Shown here: in pieces, positions 33,794 through 42,817 of the stretch
Layout of the letters: every line of letters begins with the position of its first letter
How positions within the stretch are numbered: position 1 is the first letter of the stretch
Assembly (NCBI GenBank): GCA_900469345.1
Contig: UBWZ01000012.1
Location: 62,001-126,000 of the forward strand
Source of the DNA: Hyphomicrobiales bacterium
GTDB taxonomy: Bacteria > Pseudomonadota > Alphaproteobacteria > Rhizobiales > Rhizobiaceae
Direction: 5' to 3'
DNA: 64,000 bases
The notes under the pieces: generated by a model
The model's input: the letters and a program-made list of their open reading frames with translations, nothing else
What the model was told of the DNA's origin: nothing
Database searches by the model: none
Translations under genes and position numbers: made by a program

Positions 33794-34447
33794 ATGATGG
33801 ATTTCGAAGCAGCGCGTAGGAAGATGGTAGAAAACCAGATCCGTACGCGGGACGTGACGGCGCATTCCGTGCTGCAGGCGTTCCTGACCGTACCGCGCGA
33901 AAATTTCCTGTCCGAAAAGTCGAAGACGATTGCCTACGTGGATGGCGACATCCAGATCGCGCCCGGCCGCTATTTGATGGATGCGTCGACGCTTGCCAAG
34001 CTTCTGCAGCTCAGCGCGATCTCCAAGACGGACAGGGTTCTCGAAATCGGCGCCGGCAACGGATATGCGGCGGCACTTCTCGCCAACCTCGCTGGCTCGG
34101 TTGTCTCGATCGAGTCCGACCAGGCCCTGGCCGCTGAGGCAGGCGAAAAGCTGGCCGCTTTGGGATACGGCAACGTAAAGGTCGTCACCGGTGAACTCGA
34201 AGCCGGCAGCCGGGACGGTGCGCCCTTCGATCTCATTCTTTTCAACGGTTCGGTGGAAGAGGTCCCGCCGACCCTGATCGACCAGATGGTCGAAGGCGGG
34301 CGCCTGATCGCCGTCATCGGTTACGGCAACGCGGCGCAGGCAACAATGATGGTCCGCGACCAGGGCCAGGTTTCGGCAAGCTCCCACTTTAACGCTTCCG
34401 TCAAGCCGCTCCCCGGCTTCCGCCGTGCCAAGGAATTCGTTTTCTAG
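33794..34447 (+). CDS. Protein-L-isoaspartate O-methyltransferase family protein
   Basis: A 217-residue SAM-dependent methyltransferase of the Pcm family, which repairs isoaspartyl residues. The SAM motif LEIGAGNGYAAALLANLAG lies near residue 81 and motif post-I is VVSIESD. The catalytic-side segment APGRYLMDASTLAKL differs from the usual Pcm loop, so substrate range may differ from the second copy at 55658. In related rhizobia this gene is usually followed by tolC; here a terminator and popZ follow instead. Confidence 0.85.
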   Translation: MMDFEAARRKMVENQIRTRDVTAHSVLQAFLTVPRENFLSEKSKTIAYVDGDIQIAPGRYLMDASTLAKLLQLSAISKTDRVLEIGAGNGYAAALLANLAGSVVSIESDQALAAEAGEKLAALGYGNVKVVTGELEAGSRDGAPFDLILFNGSVEEVPPTLIDQMVEGGRLIAVIGYGNAAQATMMVRDQGQVSASSHFNASVKPLPGFRRAKEFVF

Positions 34448-34481
34448 GCAGCACGCGCGAAGACGTTTCGGAGCAACATGC

Positions 34482-34510
34482 AAAAGGAGGTCCTGGCGGC
34501 CTCCTTTTTT
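34482..34510 (+). terminator. Rho-independent terminator
   Basis: AAAAGGAGG against CCTCCTTTT followed by further T, 35 nt after the methyltransferase stop. Confidence 0.9.
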
Positions 34511-34672
34511 AATTTGTGGCATGTGTGGCATCCGAGATTCACTGCTCAACAAAGCTGTGTACCGAACCGGTTGACGAGCGCCTGCCGATTGTTTCTGCCC
34601 GGCAGACACCTAAACTGAAAGGTGATTCGGGCCCCGGTTGGGGCAGATGTGCCGGCACAATCGGGGATGGAA

Positions 34673-35518
34673 ATGGCTCAGCCAAATGTAGCGCGTGAAC
34701 CCTCAATGGAAGAAATTCTCGCCTCGATCCGACGGATCATCGAGAGCAACGAGCCGGCAGCCGATAACGCAATGTCCAGTTCGCTGGACGGTGGATACAT
34801 CGAAGAAGACATCGAAGATCCGGAGGAGGTGAGCTTCGCGCCTGAGCTCGCCGCCAATGACCGTGGCCGGCCGCTGGACATGCCCCGCGCCTTCGAGGCA
34901 GCTCGTGATCTGCCCTCCGTCTCGCCGCTGCAGGGCGAACGGGCTTTGTCGCTGGCAGACGTGGCGGCAAGGGTGCGCGCCGCGTCTGTCCGCCAGCAGG
35001 ATGCCGGTCCGCTGCGGCCTGTCGCTACCCCTCCGATGAGCGCCATGCCTGCCGCAGCTCAGCCGGAGCTGGCACCGAATCGCCAGGAGCCGGTGATGGA
35101 AAAGGTAGAAGCTTTGTCCTCGTCCGCCATGCTGCGGCCCTCGATCGAACCCATGTCCCAGCCCGAGCCGCCGCGCGCCGAGCCGCGCTTTACCGCGATG
35201 ATGCCGCAGGCGCCGGCCGACGAGCGACCCGTCGAACAGGCGATGCCGACGACTGTGTCCGAAGACACGCGCAGCCTGCCGGCCAGGATCGAGGAAACCG
35301 CAAGCCTGCTGTCGGCGGAAGCCGGTGCGCAGGTCGCCCAGTCCTTCAACGAGCTTGCGGCCGTCTTCAACGGTCTCGAACATCGCTCGGTCGAGGAGAT
35401 GGCGCAGGACATGCTGCGGCCCATGCTCCAGGAATGGCTGGACGACAACCTTCCGACCCTGGTGGAACGCATGGTCCGCGAGGAGATCGAACGGGTCGCG
35501 CGCGGTCCGCGCCGCTGA
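34673..35518 (+). CDS. popZ: Polar organising protein PopZ (DUF2497)
   Basis: Intrinsically disordered polar scaffold that forms a condensate at the cell pole and anchors the ParB-parS complex. The 281-residue protein has the conserved N-terminal helix (MEEILASIRRIIESNE), a long acidic/proline-rich middle, and the C-terminal oligomerisation helices (EEMAQDMLRPMLQEWLDDNL, VERMVREEIERVARG). The ATG at 34673 is used; an ATG 6 nt earlier is possible. It sits upstream of valS, separated by a terminator. Confidence 0.93.
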   Translation: MAQPNVAREPSMEEILASIRRIIESNEPAADNAMSSSLDGGYIEEDIEDPEEVSFAPELAANDRGRPLDMPRAFEAARDLPSVSPLQGERALSLADVAARVRAASVRQQDAGPLRPVATPPMSAMPAAAQPELAPNRQEPVMEKVEALSSSAMLRPSIEPMSQPEPPRAEPRFTAMMPQAPADERPVEQAMPTTVSEDTRSLPARIEETASLLSAEAGAQVAQSFNELAAVFNGLEHRSVEEMAQDMLRPMLQEWLDDNLPTLVERMVREEIERVARGPRR

Positions 35519-35541
35519 TCGAACGGCATCTCGACCTTACG

Positions 35542-35570
35542 GGCCGCTCTGGTGACAGGGCGGCTTTTTT
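35542..35570 (+). terminator. Rho-independent terminator of popZ
   Basis: GCCGC with GCGGC and flanking G/C pairs, followed by TTTTTT, 24 nt after popZ. Confidence 0.85.
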
Positions 35571-35636
35571 GTTGACTAAAGAGACCCCATCCTATTTACA
35601 GCGCCCATATCCTCAAGACAAAAGCCGGGTCCGCAA

Positions 35637-38552
35637 ATGCTCGAAAAGACCTACGATTCCGCCGCTGTAGAACCAAAAGTCGCAAAGGCCTGGGACGAGG
35701 CGGATGCCTTCCGCGCCGGTGCCAACGCCCGGCCGGGAGCCGACAGTTTCACCATCGTGATCCCGCCGCCGAACGTCACCGGCTCGCTGCACATGGGCCA
35801 TGCGCTCAACAATACGCTGCAGGACATCATGGTTCGCTTCGAACGCATGCGCGGCAAGGACGTGCTGTGGCAGCCGGGCATGGACCATGCGGGCATCGCA
35901 ACGCAGATGGTCGTCGAACGGCAACTGGCCGAGCGCCAGCTTCCGGGGCGCCGCGAGATGGGCCGCGACGCCTTCATCGAAAAGGTCTGGGAGTGGAAGG
36001 AAGAATCGGGCGGCCTGATCTTCAACCAGCTGAAGCGTCTTGGCGCATCCTGCGACTGGTCGCGTGAGCGCTTCACCATGGACGAGGGGCTGTCGAAGGC
36101 CGTGCTCGAAGTATTCGTCTCGCTCTACAACGAGGGGCTGATCTATCGCGGCAAGCGGCTGGTCAACTGGGACCCGCTGTTCGAGACCGCCATTTCCGAC
36201 ATCGAGGTCGAAAACCGCGAAGTCGACGGCCACATGTGGCACTTCAAGTATCCGCTCGCCGGCGGCGAGACCTACACCTATGTCGAGAAGGATGCGGACG
36301 GCAACGTCACCTTCCAGGAAGAGCGCGACTATATCTCGATCGCCACCACCCGGCCGGAAACGATGCTCGGAGACGGTGCGGTCGCCGTCCATCCGGACGA
36401 TGAACGCTACGCGGCAATCGTCGGCAAGCTCTGCGAAATTCCGGTGGGCCCCAAGCAGTATCGCCGTCTGATCCCGATCATCACCGACGAGTATCCGGAC
36501 GCAACCTTCGGCTCCGGCGCGGTCAAGATCACCGGCGCCCACGACTTCAACGACTACCAGGTCGCCAAGCGCAACGACATTCCGCTCTACCGCCTGATGG
36601 ACGGCAGGGCGCGCCTGCGTGACGATGGCGAACCCTATGCGGTCTATGCGGCCCAGGCGCTTGCGATCGCAAAAGGCGGCGAACTTCCCTCCGAAGCGGA
36701 GACCGACGACATCAACCTCGTGCCGGACGAATATCGTGGTCTCGACCGCATGGCGGCGCGCAAGGTGATCGTCGAGGCGATCAATGCCGAGGGACTGGCC
36801 GTCACCGTCAAGGATGCGGAAGGCAACGACGTTCCTTACGTCGAGAACAAGAAGATCATGCAGCCCTTCGGTGACCGGTCGAACGTCGTCATCGAACCGA
36901 TGCTGACCGATCAGTGGTTCGTCGAGGCACATACGCTGGCACAGCCGGCGATCGCCTCCGTCCGCGAGGGTCGCACGAACTTCGTCCCTAAGAACTGGGA
37001 GAAGACGTATTTCGAGTGGATGGAAAACATCCAGCCTTGGTGCATTTCCCGGCAGCTGTGGTGGGGTCACCAGATCCCCGCATGGTACGGGCCGGACGGC
37101 CAGGTCTTTGTCGAGAAGTCCGAGGAAGAGGCGCTCGAGGCGGCGATCCAACACTATCTCGCCCATGAAGGCCCGTGGAAGGCCTGGGTCCAGGAGAAGC
37201 TCGAGAATTTCGAGCCGGGCGCCATCCTGACCCGCGACGAGGATGTGCTCGATACCTGGTTCTCGTCGGCACTGTGGCCTTTTTCAACGCTCGGCTGGCC
37301 GGACCAGACCCCTGAACTTGCCCGCTACTACCCGACCAGCGTGCTGGTCACCGGCTTCGACATCATCTTCTTCTGGGTCGCCCGGATGATGATGATGGGC
37401 GACCACTTCATGAAGGATAGCAGCGGCAATGGGGTCGAGCCCTTCCATACCGTTTATGTCCATGCCCTGGTGCGCGACAAGAACGGGCAGAAGATGTCGA
37501 AGTCCAAGGGCAACGTCATCGATCCGCTCGACCTGATCGACGAATACGGTGCAGACGCACTGCGATTTACGCTGGCGATCATGGCGGCGCAGGGCAGGGA
37601 CGTGAAGCTCGACCCGGCGCGCATCGCCGGCTACCGTAATTTTGGCACCAAGCTTTGGAACGCCACCCGGTTTGCGGAAATGAACGGCGTCAAGCTGGAT
37701 CCAGGGTTTGTGCCGGCCGACGCGAAGCTCACCGTCAACCGCTGGATCCTGACCGAACTGTCGTCGACCATTCGCGAAGTGACCGCGGCGATCGAGACGC
37801 AGCGCTTCAACGAAGCGACCGCATCGCTCTATCGCTTTATCTGGAATCAGGTTTGCGACTGGTATCTCGAACTGCTGAAGCCGATCTTCATGGGTGAGGA
37901 CGAGCAGGCAAAGGCGGAAGCGCAGGCCTGTATGGCCTATGTTCTGGAGCAGACCTACAAGCTGCTCCACCCCTTCATGCCGTTCATGACAGAGGAACTG
38001 TGGGCCCACACGGCGACCCGCAGCCAGCTCCTGTGCCATGCGGACTGGCCGACCCACGACTTCGTCGACCAGGACGCAGCCGACGAGATCAACTGGCTCG
38101 TCGATCTCGTGTCGGGCCTTCGTTCCGCGCGTTCGGAAATGAACGTTCCGCCCTCGGCGGTAGCACCGCTCGTGGTGGTCGGAGCCAATGAGGTGACGAG
38201 CCTGCGCATGCGCCGCCATGAGGCGGCCATCCGTCGACTGGCGCGCGTCGAAAGCATCGAGCCCGCCGACACCGCGCCCCGCGGATCGGCGCAGATTGTC
38301 GTCGGCGAAGCGACCGCCTGCCTGCCGCTCGGCAATCTGATCGACCTCGGCGCCGAACAGGCCCGGCTGGAAAAGGCGATCGCCAAGACGGAGCAGGAAA
38401 AGGACCGGCTCGGCAAGAAGCTATCGAACGAGAAGTTCGTGGCCAATGCCGACCCTGAAGTGGTCGCTGCCGATCGCGAGCGTTTCGCCGAGCTGGAGGT
38501 CCAGCAGGCGAGCCTCAAGACGGCGTTGCTGCGCGTGTCGGAAGCCGGCTGA
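35637..38552 (+). CDS. valS: Valyl-tRNA synthetase
   Basis: Charges tRNA-Val; class Ia synthetase of 971 residues. The HIGH motif is HMGH (52-55) and the KMSKS motif is KMSKSKGN near residue 620. The editing CP1 domain lies between (ATTRPETMLGDGAVAVHPDD). The C-terminal coiled coil (LEKAIAKTEQEKDRLGKKLS) is typical of bacterial ValRS. The gene has its own flanking terminators, so it is transcribed alone. Confidence 0.97.
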   Translation: MLEKTYDSAAVEPKVAKAWDEADAFRAGANARPGADSFTIVIPPPNVTGSLHMGHALNNTLQDIMVRFERMRGKDVLWQPGMDHAGIATQMVVERQLAERQLPGRREMGRDAFIEKVWEWKEESGGLIFNQLKRLGASCDWSRERFTMDEGLSKAVLEVFVSLYNEGLIYRGKRLVNWDPLFETAISDIEVENREVDGHMWHFKYPLAGGETYTYVEKDADGNVTFQEERDYISIATTRPETMLGDGAVAVHPDDERYAAIVGKLCEIPVGPKQYRRLIPIITDEYPDATFGSGAVKITGAHDFNDYQVAKRNDIPLYRLMDGRARLRDDGEPYAVYAAQALAIAKGGELPSEAETDDINLVPDEYRGLDRMAARKVIVEAINAEGLAVTVKDAEGNDVPYVENKKIMQPFGDRSNVVIEPMLTDQWFVEAHTLAQPAIASVREGRTNFVPKNWEKTYFEWMENIQPWCISRQLWWGHQIPAWYGPDGQVFVEKSEEEALEAAIQHYLAHEGPWKAWVQEKLENFEPGAILTRDEDVLDTWFSSALWPFSTLGWPDQTPELARYYPTSVLVTGFDIIFFWVARMMMMGDHFMKDSSGNGVEPFHTVYVHALVRDKNGQKMSKSKGNVIDPLDLIDEYGADALRFTLAIMAAQGRDVKLDPARIAGYRNFGTKLWNATRFAEMNGVKLDPGFVPADAKLTVNRWILTELSSTIREVTAAIETQRFNEATASLYRFIWNQVCDWYLELLKPIFMGEDEQAKAEAQACMAYVLEQTYKLLHPFMPFMTEELWAHTATRSQLLCHADWPTHDFVDQDAADEINWLVDLVSGLRSARSEMNVPPSAVAPLVVVGANEVTSLRMRRHEAAIRRLARVESIEPADTAPRGSAQIVVGEATACLPLGNLIDLGAEQARLEKAIAKTEQEKDRLGKKLSNEKFVANADPEVVAADRERFAELEVQQASLKTALLRVSEAG

Positions 38553-38580
38553 GGTCAATCAGTCAACGAATCGAAATACA

Positions 38581-38605
38581 AAGCCGCGGCCTGTCCGCGG
38601 CTTTT
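38581..38605 (+). terminator. Rho-independent terminator of valS
   Basis: AAGCCGCGG-CCTGT-CCGCGGCTT followed by TTG, 29 nt after valS. Confidence 0.85.
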
Positions 38606-38932
38606 GCATGTTCGGCGCGGCCCCGTGTCACGCGGTTTGTCGAGCGCTGATTGACTTTGATCCCGTGTGCGGGCGCGAAAAGCGGGAGAAACTCGCAGTG
38701 TGGCGCTTCGGGCACATTATTCGTGACGTCGAGCATAATGTCCTGCGAAGATCCCTGTCGGATCGGATTTGCAGCATATTTTACTATCAACTGATAGACG
38801 CAACCCCAACTAAGGAAAAATTACGTAAATTTATAGGCGTTTTTGCAGCGCAAGGCCGGCATCAGCTCAAAGTTGTCATTTGGTCGAGACCATCTAGAGT
38901 GATTCCCGCGAATACCGGGAGTGGGAGACACA
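38606..38932. other. Upstream region of the FadL-type gene
   Basis: About 330 bp without a supported gene. It includes an AT-rich section around 38770-38840 with a 14-bp palindrome and the likely promoter of the downstream porin. Confidence 0.5.
38784..38797 (+). promoter_or_regulatory. 14-bp palindrome upstream of the FadL-type gene
   Basis: CTATCA-AC-TGATAG, flanked by AT-rich sequence, 136 bp before the start codon. It could be an operator for a fatty-acid or stress regulator; no specific protein can be named. Confidence 0.4.
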
Positions 38933-40168
38933 ATGACAAGCAAGCTTATTGCGACGGGCGTATTGGCTGTTGCCGCAGGACTATCCCTGCAGGCGCCGGC
39001 TTTGGCGGGGGGTATCGAGCGCGGCGGATACAATATCGATCTGCTGTTTGATCCGTCGCCGGCTGCCGTGGAATCGAGCGCGACCTTCGTGATGCCGCAG
39101 CGCCGGTTGAAGAACGTCCAGGATACCAGCGGGACCGGCGGCCCCTTCAACCTCAATGCACTGGGCTACTCGACGTCCGCGGACGACAGCGAGAACTACT
39201 GGTCGCCACGCATCGGCGCGAAGCTGGGCTATCAGGGTTTCGACTGCCTTGCTGACTACTCGCAGCCATACGGCGCACACAGCGAGCCGGGCGCCCGCTG
39301 GGCCGGTGCCTACCAGAACATCGAGACCAAGATCGACAGCGACAACTACGCGCTGACCTGTTCCTACAAGTTCGACATGGGGCCGGGGCAGTTCCGCGTC
39401 ATCGGCGGCGCAAGCTATCTGCAGATGGACGGTTTCAAGGAGCGGCTGGTGGTCGCGCCCGAGCTGATCGCGGCGAGCGGGCTCGATGGCACGGGAAGGC
39501 TCGGACTGTCGGGCGATGGCTGGGGATGGAGGGCCGGCATGGCCTACGAGATCCCCGAATACGCCATGCGCGCCAGCCTCGTCTATTACAGCCAGGTCAA
39601 GCTCGACAACATCACCGGCACGGTGGACCTCTCGCAGGTTCCGACCGCCGTCAGCCCGCTGGGCGGGCAGGTTCTGCCGGTGACCGGTTCGACCGCCATG
39701 CCGGACGCCCTCGAGCTCAAGCTGCAGTCCGGCATCGCGCCCGATTGGCTCGCCTTCGGTTCTGCTAAGTGGACGGACTGGAGTCAGCTTCAGCGCATTC
39801 CGTTCTACAACTCGACATTCGGTGAAATCACCTCGCTCGATCTGGGCTACCGCGACGGCTGGACCGTGACGGCCGGGATCGGCCACAAGTTCAACGAGCA
39901 GTGGAGTGGCGCGATGAGCGTCACCTGGGACCGCGGCACGTCGCAGGACTACGGCGCTCAGTCGGACACCTGGGCGCTGACAACCGGCGTCGCCTATGCG
40001 CCGAACAAGAATGTGGAGATCCGGCTTGCCGGCGTGATCGGCATCCTGACGAGCGGCAACTCGAGCTCGATGACCGTCGACGGCGTTCCGATCGGCGACG
40101 AGGCCACCTTCGATTACGGCAACGACCTGGTCACGGCTGTCAATGCGTCGCTGAAGATCAAATTCTGA
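38933..40168 (+). CDS. FadL/OmpP1/TodX family outer membrane protein
   Basis: Outer-membrane 14-strand barrel that takes up long-chain fatty acids or other hydrophobic compounds. The 411-residue protein has a signal peptide (MTSKLIATGVLAVAAGLSLQ, cleaved after PALAGG). A hatch-like N-terminus and alternating amphipathic strands follow, ending in an aromatic residue (ASLKIKF) as required for barrel assembly. GGGAGACAC precedes the start. It follows valS but has its own promoter region and terminator. Confidence 0.88.
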   Translation: MTSKLIATGVLAVAAGLSLQAPALAGGIERGGYNIDLLFDPSPAAVESSATFVMPQRRLKNVQDTSGTGGPFNLNALGYSTSADDSENYWSPRIGAKLGYQGFDCLADYSQPYGAHSEPGARWAGAYQNIETKIDSDNYALTCSYKFDMGPGQFRVIGGASYLQMDGFKERLVVAPELIAASGLDGTGRLGLSGDGWGWRAGMAYEIPEYAMRASLVYYSQVKLDNITGTVDLSQVPTAVSPLGGQVLPVTGSTAMPDALELKLQSGIAPDWLAFGSAKWTDWSQLQRIPFYNSTFGEITSLDLGYRDGWTVTAGIGHKFNEQWSGAMSVTWDRGTSQDYGAQSDTWALTTGVAYAPNKNVEIRLAGVIGILTSGNSSSMTVDGVPIGDEATFDYGNDLVTAVNASLKIKF

Positions 40169-40189
40169 AGATTCGGCCGTATTTCCAAG

Positions 40190-40217
40190 AAAAAGCCCGG
40201 CTGCGTCCGGGCTTTTT
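40190..40217 (+). terminator. Rho-independent terminator of the FadL-type gene
   Basis: AAAAAGCCCGG-CTGCGT-CCGGGCTTTTT, starting 22 nt after the stop. Confidence 0.92.
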
Positions 40218-40650
40218 CACATCTATGCTTAACGGTTCCTAAAGCCTTCGGGAATTTTGTGTTGGAATCGCAACACTCGCCCGGCACCTTGCTGCCGGTC
40301 GCTGTCGCGGCCAATTCTGTCCATTTCCCGCCACAAACGGGGAGCAGCGATAGGGTCATGAACAGACGCGGACTGCGGGGGCGGGGCGCGTAAATTGGAG
40401 TACCATGGGCGGGTTATTCAAGGAATTGCGGGGCTTTGGGCCCGCTGGCGGACGGGTTCGGGGACCCGCGGCGTGCTCGTCAAACGTGTTGACGACTAGT
40501 CCTAGTGTTGCCGGAAATCTGATCTACAACTGCATAATTAGGGCGGATGATCTTCGCGATCTCGACTTTGGTCGGGGCGTTGCCTCCGCTCGCTGGGCGC
40601 GGACTGCGAATAAGCGCAGGTACCCGTCGTCGATCGGAAGAAACTGAGCC
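40218..40650. other. Upstream region of exoR
   Basis: About 430 bp. No supported gene; an 80-codon open frame at 40405 lacks family likeness. The region should contain the exoR promoter. ExoR/ChvG-ChvI autoregulation is known for relatives, but no ChvI site could be placed with confidence. Confidence 0.45.
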
Positions 40651-41445
40651 ATGTCGAAGTTTGACATAGTCTCCATGCGGGTACTGCTTCTTGGGCTGTC
40701 GTTGACTTCCTTTGTGGCTGGGCATGCCTGTGCTTTCGACATCAAGTCCGGTGTGACGAAGGAATCCGGACCCTTCGATCTCTTCAAGTTCGGCTTCAAG
40801 GCCTACAAGAACGGCCAGAAGGAAGATGCGGTCGAGGCCTACCGCTACGCCGCCGAAAAGGGCCATACCGGTTCGCGCTGGGCGCTCGCCAACATGTATG
40901 CCGATGGCGATGGCGTCGCCAAAAACGACTTCGAAGCCTTTAAGATCTACAACGAGATCGCGTCGCAGGGCGTCGAGCCTGGTTCGGAAGATACGGGCTT
41001 CTTCGTCAATGCCTTGCTTTCGCTGGCGACCTATTATCGCCGCGGCATTCCCGACACCCCGATCAAGCCCGATCTCGCGCAGGCGCGTCAGCTCTATTTC
41101 CAGGTCGCGTCAACCTTCGGCGTCGCCGAGGCGCAGTTCCAGCTCGCCAAGATGATCATGGCGGGTGAGGGCGGCTCGGCCAATATGCAGCAGGCGAAGA
41201 AGTGGCTCAATCAAGCCCGCAAGAGCGGTCACCCCGGGGCCATGGCCGTGTTCGGCAATGTTCTGTTCGAGGAGGGCCAGACCGTACGGGGTCTCGCATT
41301 CCTGACGGCGGCGCTCGACAAGTGCGCGGCGCGCGATTGCATCTGGATGGAGCAGCTCCAGGAACAGGCATTTTCCGTGGCCGGCGAGGAAGACCGCCGC
41401 GGCGCGATCGCCCTGTCACGGGAATTTGCCAGGGGCGGCGACTGA
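40651..41445 (+). CDS. exoR: Exopolysaccharide regulator ExoR
   Basis: Periplasmic inhibitor of the ChvG(ExoS)-ChvI two-component system; its proteolysis under acid or in-host conditions derepresses succinoglycan and represses flagella. The 264-residue protein has a signal peptide (VLLLGLSLTSFVAGHACAF), then the strongly conserved KEGVTKESGPFDLFKFGF-like region and Sel1/TPR-like repeats (YRYAAEKGHTGSRWALANMY, GVAEAQFQLAKMIMAGEGGS, GHPGAMAVFGNVLFEEGQTV). Identity to the rhizobial ExoR pattern is clear throughout. The gene is transcribed alone. Confidence 0.95.
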   Translation: MSKFDIVSMRVLLLGLSLTSFVAGHACAFDIKSGVTKESGPFDLFKFGFKAYKNGQKEDAVEAYRYAAEKGHTGSRWALANMYADGDGVAKNDFEAFKIYNEIASQGVEPGSEDTGFFVNALLSLATYYRRGIPDTPIKPDLAQARQLYFQVASTFGVAEAQFQLAKMIMAGEGGSANMQQAKKWLNQARKSGHPGAMAVFGNVLFEEGQTVRGLAFLTAALDKCAARDCIWMEQLQEQAFSVAGEEDRRGAIALSREFARGGD

Positions 41446-41461
41446 CCGCCCCGCTTCGGTT

Positions 41462-42265
41462 CTAGCTGAAGTCGAACTCGCCGACCACGGGCACGTGGTC
41501 GGACGGCTTTTCCCAACCACGCACGTGTTTCTCGATGCTCACGGATGTCAGCCTGTCGCAGGCCTCCGGCGACAGCATCAGGTGATCGATGCGGATGCCG
41601 TTGTTCTTCTGCCAGGCGCCTGCCTGGTAATCCCAGAACGAATAGAGCTTCGATGCATCCGTGCAGGCGCGCACCGCGTCCACCAGCCCCAGATGCTCCA
41701 GCCTGCGGAAGGCCGCGCGCGTGCGCGGCAGGTACAGTGCGTCGGTGGCCCACACGGCGGGATCGACGCAGTCGTGCGGTTCCGGGATGACATTGTAGTC
41801 GCCGGCAAGGATCAGCGGTTCCTCGAGCAACAGGCAAGCCGCGGCGTGTTGGCGCAGCCGCTCCATCCAGGCCAGCTTGTAGGGATATTTGACCGGGTCG
41901 TCGGCAGGGTTGCCATTGGGCAGGTAGATCGAGGCGACGCGGATCGCGCCGCCCGGCACCGAAAACACGCCTTCGATGTAGCGTGACTGTTCGTCCACCG
42001 TGCCGTCCGGCCCATCGCCGCCCGGCAGGCCGCGCATCACTTCGTCCGGCCGCGTCTTGGAAAGCAGCGCAACCCCGTTGAAGCCCTTCTGGCCGTGCGT
42101 CTCGACGTGGTATCCCAGCGCCTCGATCTCGAGACGGGGAAACGTCTCGTTGATGGACTTGATCTCCTGCAGGCAGGCAATGTCCGGCGACGATTCGCCC
42201 AGCCACTGGCGCAGGTTGTCCAGCCGGGCCTTGACGCCATTGATGTTCCAGGTGGCGATCTTCAT
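41462..42265 (-). CDS. xth: Exodeoxyribonuclease III
   Basis: AP endonuclease and 3'-5' exonuclease of base-excision repair, 267 residues. The EEP-family motifs are complete: NINGVKAR, CLQEIKS, the catalytic segment GDYNVIPEPHDC, GIRIDHLM and the terminal SDHVPVVGEF. It converges with exoR across a 16-bp gap. Several xth paralogues are common in rhizobia, so which subtype this is cannot be said. Confidence 0.94.
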   Translation of the reverse strand: MKIATWNINGVKARLDNLRQWLGESSPDIACLQEIKSINETFPRLEIEALGYHVETHGQKGFNGVALLSKTRPDEVMRGLPGGDGPDGTVDEQSRYIEGVFSVPGGAIRVASIYLPNGNPADDPVKYPYKLAWMERLRQHAAACLLLEEPLILAGDYNVIPEPHDCVDPAVWATDALYLPRTRAAFRRLEHLGLVDAVRACTDASKLYSFWDYQAGAWQKNNGIRIDHLMLSPEACDRLTSVSIEKHVRGWEKPSDHVPVVGEFDFS

Positions 42266-42336
42266 GCCGTCTTCCCTCGCGCTGTCCGCAGTCCTTTTAG
42301 CGAAAGTCCGGCCGTTGGAAAGCCCGCGGCCGCGGA

Positions 42337-42666
42337 TCAGATCGAGAAACTCGTGCCGCAGCCGCAGCTCGCGACCGCATTCGGATTCTTGATCTGGAAC
42401 GACTGGCCCAAAAGATTGTCGACGAAGTCGATCTCAGACCCGGCCATGTAGACGAGCGAGAGGCTGTCGATCAGCACCTTGGCATCGCCGTTGGCAACCA
42501 CGACGTCGTCGTCCTGTGCTGCCTCGGCGAGGTCGAACTTGTAGGAAAAGCCCGAGCAGCCGCCGCCCTCGACCGATACCCGCAGGGCCTGCTTGCCGGC
42601 TTCGGCGCCGACGATCTGCGCGATCCTCTTCGCGGCGGCGTCCGACAGAGTTACATTCGTTTGCAT
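42337..42666 (-). CDS. erpA: Iron-sulfur cluster insertion protein ErpA
   Basis: A-type Fe-S carrier, 109 residues. The three cluster ligands are Cys37 (GGGCSG), Cys101 and Cys103 (CGCG). The ATG at 42666 yields the normal N-terminus (MQTNVTLSDAAAKRIAQ); GGAGG precedes it. It is divergent from the dGTPase gene, the usual rhizobial arrangement. Confidence 0.94.
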   Translation of the reverse strand: MQTNVTLSDAAAKRIAQIVGAEAGKQALRVSVEGGGCSGFSYKFDLAEAAQDDDVVVANGDAKVLIDSLSLVYMAGSEIDFVDNLLGQSFQIKNPNAVASCGCGTSFSI

Positions 42667-42817
42667 TGTGCCTCCAGCCGGGGTCAAGGCCCGGAGAGAT
42701 TTCATGTCACCCGCTTTGCGCAGGGCTCGTCTATAGGTATGAAGACCAAAAGGGCGCGTCAATGCCCGGGGGAGCTCTTGCGGACGAATGCGGGAAAATG
42801 AACACGCGGGTGAGTGC

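Noticed and set aside
35613..37166. A 517-codon open frame antisense to valS
   Set aside because: valS is unmistakable on the other strand; the antisense product has no family likeness.
40405..40647. An 80-codon frame upstream of exoR
   Set aside because: No family likeness and arginine-rich low-quality sequence; more likely the exoR leader region.
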